Assembly (NCBI RefSeq): GCF_033439725.1
Contig: NW_026944386.1
Coordinates: 3,906,001 to 3,970,000, forward strand
Length of the DNA: 64,000 bases
Reading direction: 5' to 3'
From: Neurospora tetraspora
Lineage: Eukaryota > Ascomycota > Sordariomycetes > Sordariales > Sordariaceae
The notes beneath the pieces were generated by a model. That model made no database searches, was not told where the DNA came from, and saw only the letters and a program-made list of their open reading frames with translations. Made by a program: the position numbers and the translations under genes. Each line of letters opens with the position of its first letter. The stretch's first letter is position 1. Below are positions 56,264-64,000 of the stretch, in pieces.

Positions 56264-59200
56264 GGGTGTGTTTGGCGACTCGGAAATAGGACCTGGAAAC
56301 CTTCCAGGTCCCATTTCCAGGTGGGCGTTTGGCGCCACCCGGAACATTTCTGTATGAAAATGCCACCAAAACTGGGTCTCGGAAATTCTCGTACCAACAA
56401 CTGAGTTGCAACCAATAAAATGCCGTACATCTTTCTAAACTAGCCCTAAATCGATTCAAACACAAAACCCTTCTAAATTAACCTAGAAATATAATCTCTT
56501 TTCCCCTTTTAATCAAAATATAACTACGTAACACCCCTAACAGCCACCACCAACGTCAATATACAATACATCACCCTCGTTAAACGCCATAACAAATGTA
56601 TAAAGGAACGCTGTCGTCGCCAATGATTACTATAAACTACTATCATACTCATAATAACTACCCTTACGTACTAAACAAACCCTTCTCCTATAAATATAAA
56701 TAGAAGCAGTTAATTTATAACAAAGGATCTTCTCTATAACTATACTAGACGCTTCCAATTATTATTGTAAATAGTACCGCGTACCTTCTACAGCTTAGTA
56801 ACGTAATTATTTTATTATAACTCTTTAACCGCTTCTAATAATCTTTCGATATACGAAAAGGTATTAATATTCCTCTTCGTTATTAAATAAGGATTAACCT
56901 TCCACATAACCGCTTATACAATAAATTACAATCTAAAAACAATACACCAATTAATCTAAACCCTTCTAATTAATATCGTATAGAGTATTTACTTTAATAC
57001 TAAGGTATTTTATTAAGTCTTCAATATTTACCTAATTCTAGTATTAAAGAAAGTTCGACTTCCTAAAACGGAAACCCCTTTCGAAATCGAATCTAATCCC
57101 AAACTCTTTCTACACTTTCATAAAATATTAAAAACGCTCGATAAATCACACTTTAATATAAAGGTTACCGCTAAGGAATAAATGCTATAGTACAACTATA
57201 AAAATAGTATATTTATAAATATTATATTAGCGTACAACTTGTCTAATAAAATTATATATATGTGACGGCGCTGGCAGTCAGCGACCCACATGTGGGTCCC
57301 GCTATCGCTTGTGCGACCAGGGTATTTATTTGGGTCTACACGCTTGTATCTAGTTCTCTTCCTCTTTTCTCCTCCCCATCTGAAATCTTCTGTCATAGAT
57401 GGAATCTTAGCTTTGCCTTCGACCCTCCCATACTATGCCCTTGCAATATATATTACCTAGTTAAGAGGGGTCCGCCAACGATATAAAGGTATTAAACTAT
57501 ATCCTCGGTTAAAGCGGATTTAATATTCTTAAAGGTTAAATATACTTAACTAACGTAAACTATAGTAACGCTTCTAAACTACTTATCCTATACTGTAGTA
57601 TATAATATTACCTATAGGAAATAGCCCGAGCCGGTTTACGACCCGCTACTCCCAAAGAATTATTCAACTTGCGTCATTTCTAATATCGGATAATTATCGA
57701 AAAAACAATTGGGAGATTAAAGAGGACTTTTAAAATTTATCGTATTACGCCCTCCTTCCCTCCAAAAATACAAATCAAAGTCGTATATACCACCGTAATT
57801 TTATTAAATTAGATCTTAGAGTAGAATAGGTATAATTTCGAGCTAGAAACCATAAAAGCGGACGCATTTAATCTAAAGAATCGCGAAATTGTAACGGAGA
57901 TAGTACCCCTCGTTGGGTATATAATAGAGGATTAAAAGCGAATTAGGAGAATTAATAATTAAGTAAATTAGTATTGCGACTGTATTTTTAAAAGGATATA
58001 GAATTCTTACTCTAAGAAATTGCGTAGAAGGGAAGAAATATAAAGAAGAGAGAGGAGGAAAGAAAAAGGGAAAAAAGGGGAGAGGAAGGAGGATTACTAA
58101 ATTGGAGAGCAAATATATACCTTTGGCGCTAATTATTTAAATTACCCTTCAACTAGTTCAAATCGAATGAAATTGTATTTATCGAGCTATAAATTCAAAT
58201 CGTTCGATTACCCCCCAAAGTACGACCTTCTTACAATACTAATACTTCAAATACAAATATATAAAGACCGTAACTACTATTTACCTTCCAAAATTTTGAA
58301 ATTTAAAATATAACGATATTTAATATATTAATCGATATTAGGGCCCGTTAGCGCAATTAATATAATTTTAACAACCCGTACCATTAATTGAAAGTATTTA
58401 TATATTCATTTATATTAATTATAAAAAAACTTCAAATTTAATATAAAGTAAATATATCGATTTGGTTTAATCTAGCAATTATAGCGCTACCTTTTATATA
58501 TATATACAATTTTGTTTTAGTATTAAAATATTAATATAAAAAAAACCAAGAAAAATAATAAAAATCAAATCCGGGGTAAGGCCCACTTCCCGCTCCCTCC
58601 CGTCTATAAAAATCTAATTTATATGAATGAACTACTATAGTATATTATAATATAGTATATTTACAAATCTAATTATAAAGCAATTGAATATAAAGTTAGG
58701 TCGACTAAATTAATATTAAATACATCAAAATCTTTCTTTTACAACTACAAATTTAATAAATCCTCCTCCTTAACTTCTACCTCCAACCTCTTCTTTAAAA
58801 TTCGAAAGTACGCCTCTCTCCTCCTCTTCGAAATAATTATAAAGCGATACGCCTTAAATTTAAACTACTCCCACTCCTAAAAAATAAACTCAACGATATC
58901 CTTATCGACCTTCTCTTCCTAATCTTCGTTCAAAATATCGATTACCTTCTTAAACTACTTATACGACGATATTAGGGCGATAGGTTCGATTTACAATTAT
59001 AATTACAATACCTTTTTGGTCGCGAATAAGGCATCTACTAAATATTTAAAACTATTAATAATAGCGTTACTGTTAGACCGCTTCTTCTTCTTCTTAGGGT
59101 TAAATAAGCCGGCAACCTTCCTCTTACTATTACGAATATAAGCGGGCACTTTAAGCTTCCCCTCTATATCCTCGTTATTAAGTTTATATAGTATACCTAT

Positions 59201-60153
59201 TAGTAGTACGTTTTTACGTAAAAGTAATACACCAAGTATTAAAGCGTAACTTCCAATTACACCCTAATTATTAGCGAATGCCTCCTCTATAAAAATATAA
59301 TATAATAGTATTTTATAACGGAACTATTACTACTCTTTATAATTCTATTAATTTATCAAATTAATATACTTATTATAATACCCCATAAAAATGCGCTAAA
59401 TTAACCTCCAAAAAGGAATCCCAAACAATATCCTCCGCAGTATGTAACCCTATTTTAACATCGTATCCGAATCCAAACTAGCTAATATACCCACCTAAAG
59501 CTTATCAAGCACGCCATTTACACTTAAAATAGTCAACCTTATTACAAACTTAACCAACGTCGACTTTAACGCTGTACTCAATACAAAAAGTATTAACGAT
59601 ATTATTATACACTATCTCCTTAAACCCGCCTTAGTTAGTAAGGCCATTGTCGCTAACACTCTTCAACACCTACAATAAAGAAACCTCCTATATTTCATTC
59701 CACTACCATAACTTCTTAGGGGTCTTCCTCTTAATAAATCCAATAAAGGGGGTAGAAGTAACTTAATTAAATTAAGCAAACGCGGGCGCTGCCTGACTAG
59801 CAATCTAACTAGTTATCTATAATTAATTGGTATCGCCAGCCATATTGCTAGTAAAATAGGCAAATCTTGATTGGGTATACGGCGATTCCTGTTAGGGTAA
59901 AGACAAATAGATAAAAGAGGGTATAAATAATATAATATTTATTACGATGTAGATTCGTTATATTTCTAGACATTTAGTACGCCAAACGGCACTCGGAAAT
60001 TGTCTTCGGAAGTATTTTTAGGTAGAACTGGTAGAGTTGAAAATCTCGGCATTTACCGCCAAAATCCGGTTCAGAACGGTCCGTGCGGTTCCTCAGAACA
60101 ACACTTCCGAAACCCCATTTCCAGGTCCCATTTCCGAGTCGCCAAACACGGCC
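56264..60153. mobile_element. AT-rich, RIP-scarred TIR element, 3.9 kb
   Basis: Starts GGGTGTGTTTGGCGACTCGG and ends with the inverse of GGCCGTGTTTGGCGACTCGG; the TIR extends about 35 bp. A TGA direct repeat flanks both sides (56261-56263, 60154-60156). The body is very AT-rich with many TA-type dinucleotides and no intact long frame, a pattern expected from repeat-induced point mutation. TIR start and 3-bp duplication suggest a PIF/Harbinger-type DNA transposon (inference). Subterminal GTTTGGCG-like copies occur near both ends. Coding content has been erased. Confidence 0.8.
57261..57445. mobile_element. Solo LTR (185 bp), LTR-retrotransposon fossil
   Basis: A TG..CA-bounded 185-bp segment (TGTGACGGCG to CCCTTGCA) sits inside the AT-rich element and is flanked by a 5-bp direct repeat ATATA (57256-57260 and 57446-57450). 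Its base composition is normal, unlike its surroundings, so it entered after the AT-rich element was damaged. Only one LTR remains. Family not decided; the short length would suit a Copia-type element. Young relative to its host element. Confidence 0.72.
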
Positions 60154-60156
60154 TGA

Positions 60157-61314
60157 CGGTCATTACCTTACAACCTACCGTCTATCTTGCTCACGCTCTG
60201 TGAAGTCGTATGTGAGGTTCCAGGTTGAAGCTCTCGACAGCGTCTGTCTTGTACTTCCTTTGACAGCACTACCGCCTATCGTTACGCACTATTACTCCGT
60301 CCAACAGCCAGGTGCTCGTTCTATCATTCTCTATTAGTATTACTTAGTGAAGTAATATCCTCGCGTAATATTGCCTGATCCGGCAGTTTTTCGTCGACGG
60401 TGGAGAGCTGCGACTGGACTGGACCATTCCATCTTCTGGAAGCGTCAGTGGACGTCAGGGACGCGTGGCAACCATGTTCACCATCTCCTTAGCCGCGCAA
60501 ATTTATCATTTTAGCGTCATGCGGATTTGAGCCAACCCGGTGGTCAGTTTTGCCTTCCAGGATACACCTGAAGCGCGAAGATACATCAAATGCCCCAGCC
60601 CTGATAGCATTTTCTAGTGCTGTGGTAGTGTTTCCTAGCTGACAGCCAATGGAAGCTATCAAGTGCTGCTGGTATATTGCGGGGGGCGCTAAGATGATGA
60701 ATTTGCACGGCTAAAGAGATGGGGGATCCCTAGCTGCAAGATCAGCTGTCAGGGGTACGTGATCGGGCGGGCTTTTAGAATTTTCCAGGTTAGTCTCCGA
60801 TGCAGGTACGATGCTACGCACCCAAAAACGGACGAAGGGGTCCAGGGGTGCAAAGTTCATTTTGACCACTCATGATAACCATAAGCCGTCACGCAGTCTA
60901 TCTATCAGCCAAATCGTGACCACAGAAGTGCATGATCTAGAAAGCACAAAGCTGATTCTATCTTTCCAATAGACGCGGCCAGCACAACCCTTTCCGCCAC
61001 GGAGTCTCAGCCGGATCATCGATCATCTCCCGCACCCCTTCGGCACCGGAGCAAAATCACCAGACTTCACATCCATGTGTCTGAGAGCAACGATGTTCTA
61101 CGCCCATGGCAACTGATGGCAATTCTACTAACTCAATACCTAGGCTACCTCGTCACGAAGCCTACCGCTGCGGCAATCCCTCACTTGCCAAGCCTCGAAG
61201 TCTTTACTTGTCAACTACCTCCACGACTTATTTCCTCAATTCCTTCGGTTATGTCAAAACTCCTATGATTCCCTTCTGGGCCGAATTCTTTCCACTCTTG
61301 GCTGGTAGTCAACC
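60157..61314. other. Spacer between the AT-rich element and F-box gene
   Basis: Normal base composition. No gene seen. Confidence 0.45.
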
Positions 61315-62936
61315 TCATAGCCCTCCGAGTCCCTCCTCGCGCTCACCGACGAGTATACGAGCATAGAGCGCCCTATGTTCCCGTGCGTAGTTGGACACCT
61401 GGAACGCAATCCCATACACGTACCTCGCTAGTTCCCAGCTATGCGTCTCCCCACGCCAGAAAACCCACCTTTCTCCCTCTCCCGTGTGATCTGGAGCGTC
61501 GGGCCGCTGGTTCCCTGTGATGCTCTTTTCTCTGGTACCTCTGAGGCAGCCCCATAGCTCCAGATGGTACAGGGGCTTGTCACTATATCCAGCAATCCGC
61601 TTCTGATTCTCCTGGTAAAAGTAATCCACCAGATTCACCCACGACGTTGTCCTGAGATTAGCGTCTCCCAGCGACACCTTCCAAAGCGTATCGGCATGGT
61701 TGTCCATGATTCGTTCGACATCCTCTCTCTCACAGTCGTGGAAATGTGACAGCGACAACGACTGCAAGTGTGGCCACCGGAATTCCGGATCGATAATGTC
61801 CCCCAGTGACCACTTATACCAGCCATCGTCTGGAATCATTTCGTCGTCGCGGTACCACACCCTATCCCTTTCAAACGTCAAGTGTCGCAAGTTCGTCAGC
61901 GACTTCAGGAACGAGCGAACCCGCCCTGACGACATGATGTCGCTGAGTCTCCTCTGGGACTTGGGAGGAATACACTCGCTCGCCGCAACGTGAATCGGAT
62001 TCCCATGGCGGATCTGGATCTCCAGCGTAGTCAGGTTCGCCAGCGCGTCTTCAACAGTCGGCGTGAAGAAAAGACCTGCTGGGTCGTCGTCCAGCACGCA
62101 CCAAGACAGGTTCTTGATTCGCAGCGTCTTCAACCGCGCCGTCTTTCCCATCACCGATTGCATCTCGAGGTACCGGACCAGAGAACGCAAAACCCTCTCC
62201 TCCGTCTCGGGCGTGGAAATACTCGGAACCGGAAGGGGTTCCTATCGCTGTGCAGCGCTACCGAGTTCAGCGGCGCAGCCAGGCTCATCTCCCGACATGC
62301 GGCCAGGGTGATGCTCTCCAGCGCGGGGAACTGTTCCAGACACATGACGATCCCGTCGTAGTCACGGTTGGGCGAGTGGTCAACAGCCAAGAACTTGGCC
62401 TGGTCTAGCAGGATCTCCTCGTACCGCTCACGGTCGAGGGCGATTTGCTCGGCAGACCGCCGGTGGTGGCTGATCAGCGGCGGGTAGCGGTACCGGTACC
62501 ACTCCGGAGAGTGGAGATCGATCCGCCCTGATCCTTCCGGGTGGTTGACGTAGTGCGGCAGCCAATTCCGAGGGTGATCGGTTGTGTTCCAGGTGAACTC
62601 TTATGGATCTCCCTCCTCGTTCAGATCCGGAGAAGACTCGAGACGCCGCCATCGCGGCTCGGCGAGTGTGTCGGTTACGTAGTAGATTGAACGCAAACAG
62701 GGCGCGATGTCGGGCGAGTTGGCGAGGCGTTGGAGGTGGTCGCCGTCGCTGAGGAGGGGGGAGACGACGAGGACGGGGAAGGAGGCGCGCGTGGCGCTGG
62801 GGAGGAAGCGGTGCGAGATGAGACGGCAGAGGCGGGCGGTGGGGACGGGGAGGAGGGAGAAGATGCGGTCGAGGATCTCGTTGGGGAGGGAGGCGAGGTA
62901 GAGACGTTGGGGTGGGGAGGGGAGTTGGGGGTCCAT
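61315..62936 (-). pseudogene. F-box protein gene with interrupted frame
   Basis: The start (ATG at 62936) leads into an F-box (LYLASLPNEILDRIFSLLPV, then RLCRLISHRFLP), followed by a C-terminal region with leucine-rich-repeat-like text (LRIKNLSWCVLDDDPAGLFF, LQSLSLSHF, TLWKVSLGDANL) typical of fungal substrate adaptors of SCF ubiquitin ligases. A TAA at 62601-62603 follows EEGDP and the same frame then continues with EFTWNTTDHPRNWLPHY, so this looks like a Tyr-to-stop change. A frame change lies near 62215-62235, after which SISTPETEERVLRSLVRYLE continues the protein to 61315. Two interruptions, no intron explanation found. Confidence 0.75.
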
Positions 62937-64000
62937 TTTTCTTGTTTTGGTGATTGGTACTGTCTTGGTGATATCGCTTTCTGGGCAGGACGCAGGTAAG
63001 GAAGGGAAGCTACCTATGGAGGCCGATTAGGGGCGGCTTTAAGTAGCGAAGTCCGCCTGTTTTGGGATCTACTCATGGGGTTTTGGATGGGAGGATGATT
63101 CACCGACTACGGGTGAGAGCTGCTTCACGGGCTTCATGGACGCTTGAGCTCTGGCGATGTGATGCTGGAATGATTCCTACAAGCGGTCCTCAGGACGTGG
63201 CTCGTCACACCCGCCAAAGTCATTGAAGACACTCTGCGATCCGGACGTCTTCCGGACGAGAACTTGGTTTGAAGCATGTCCCATCAAAAACTTGGACTAC
63301 CTTGGAGAATCACCCTACTCATGTTTCCTGACCAGTTGCTCCGATGCAATTCTACTTTTCGAGTTCCTGTATAGCAACTGGGGAGCGGAAAGAGCGAACG
63401 ACCCGGAGCTGTTACATGTGGAAGGCGCACCCCGCTCGGATTTTTCATCCTTGTGGTTAACACTTGGCAAGACATTCCTCTTTTCTCAACCATGGAAGGC
63501 ATCAATGAAGCACTTTCCCAACCATACCTTAGAAGAGCTCGTGTCCCATGACAATCCAACGCCATGCTGTGGCGTGGTCACTGGTGACGACGTGCCATTC
63601 CAAGTCCCAATTACTCCTCGATGCACATTACGGACTATCTGTAAATGTCTGCTATTGACCTTGATGCTTTGTTACCTTCGTCCTCGAGTCTTGGTGCAGC
63701 CTATAATAAGGCGCAAAAGAGTGGAAAGACGATGCGAAATCCACCAGAAACTCGATGCACGCATCTGTCACTTAGGTTCTTCATGGCTTGATAAAACCAA
63801 TTCACAATTTCCCCCAAGTGGCTTCAGAAGAATTGTATCGAGGAATCCATCGTCCTCTTCCCGAAAGGGGGAGCTCGATCAGGTTAAGGAGTCCGGGAGG
63901 ACCCACACCTACCTGCCAAGCACGTTAGGGTGCCACCACCCCGCAAATTGGGGTACATAAGCACAGAACTCGCAAACAGTTTTCAACAACAATAAAGCGC
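62937..64000. other. Right-hand spacer
   Basis: Contains a 245-codon frame (63223-63960, no ATG start) with no recognisable domain, which I do not accept as a gene. Nothing else seen. Confidence 0.4.

Noticed and set aside
63223-63960. 245-codon frame on +
   Set aside because: It starts at TTG with no ATG nearby, has no recognisable domain and a random-looking composition.

Overview
This window is nuclear DNA from a filamentous ascomycete, most likely a Sordariales-type fungus related to Neurospora, Sordaria or Podospora. The support is short GT..CTAAC..AG introns of about 50-107 nt, a DNA/ankyrin NLR gene, an RNA-dependent RNA polymerase, fungal P450s, a CDH-type cytochrome and LPMO-like protein, and one AT-soaked block that looks damaged by RIP (repeat-induced point mutation). 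Species identity is inference; no marker gene fixes it.

Left part (1-16.6 kb): a NACHT-ankyrin NLR whose frame is interrupted twice at runs of G; a MetE-like methyltransferase on the minus strand; a 575-bp non-autonomous element with 9-bp target duplications; a large RdRP with an N-terminal RRM-like domain and the DLDGD active site; and an EthD-EthD-alpha/beta-hydrolase fusion.

Central part (17-48 kb): the main point of interest. Seven paralogues of one short (about 310-390 aa) seven-helix 'fungal rhodopsin domain' (PTH11/SAT4-like) family lie in 28 kb, five on + and two on -. All share one four-exon layout with intron phases 0/0/2 and a third exon of 101 or 104 nt. One copy is a pseudogene and one has lost its usual N-terminus. 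Between and around them are two P450s, a 7-TM hypothetical protein, a secreted CDH-type cytochrome and a secreted LPMO-like protein. No PKS, NRPS or terpene synthase is present, so this does not look like a classical secondary-metabolite cluster. It looks like a fast-evolving accessory locus for surface proteins and oxidative enzymes.

Right part (48-64 kb): a 723-bp hairpin MITE, a tRNA-Gly(GCC), a secreted amidase with a small frame-breaking deletion, an eighth and more divergent rhodopsin-domain protein, a 3.9-kb AT-rich TIR element that itself carries a clean solo LTR, and an F-box gene with two interruptions. The long spacers and the density of broken or duplicated genes fit a subtelomeric or otherwise accessory region (inference).
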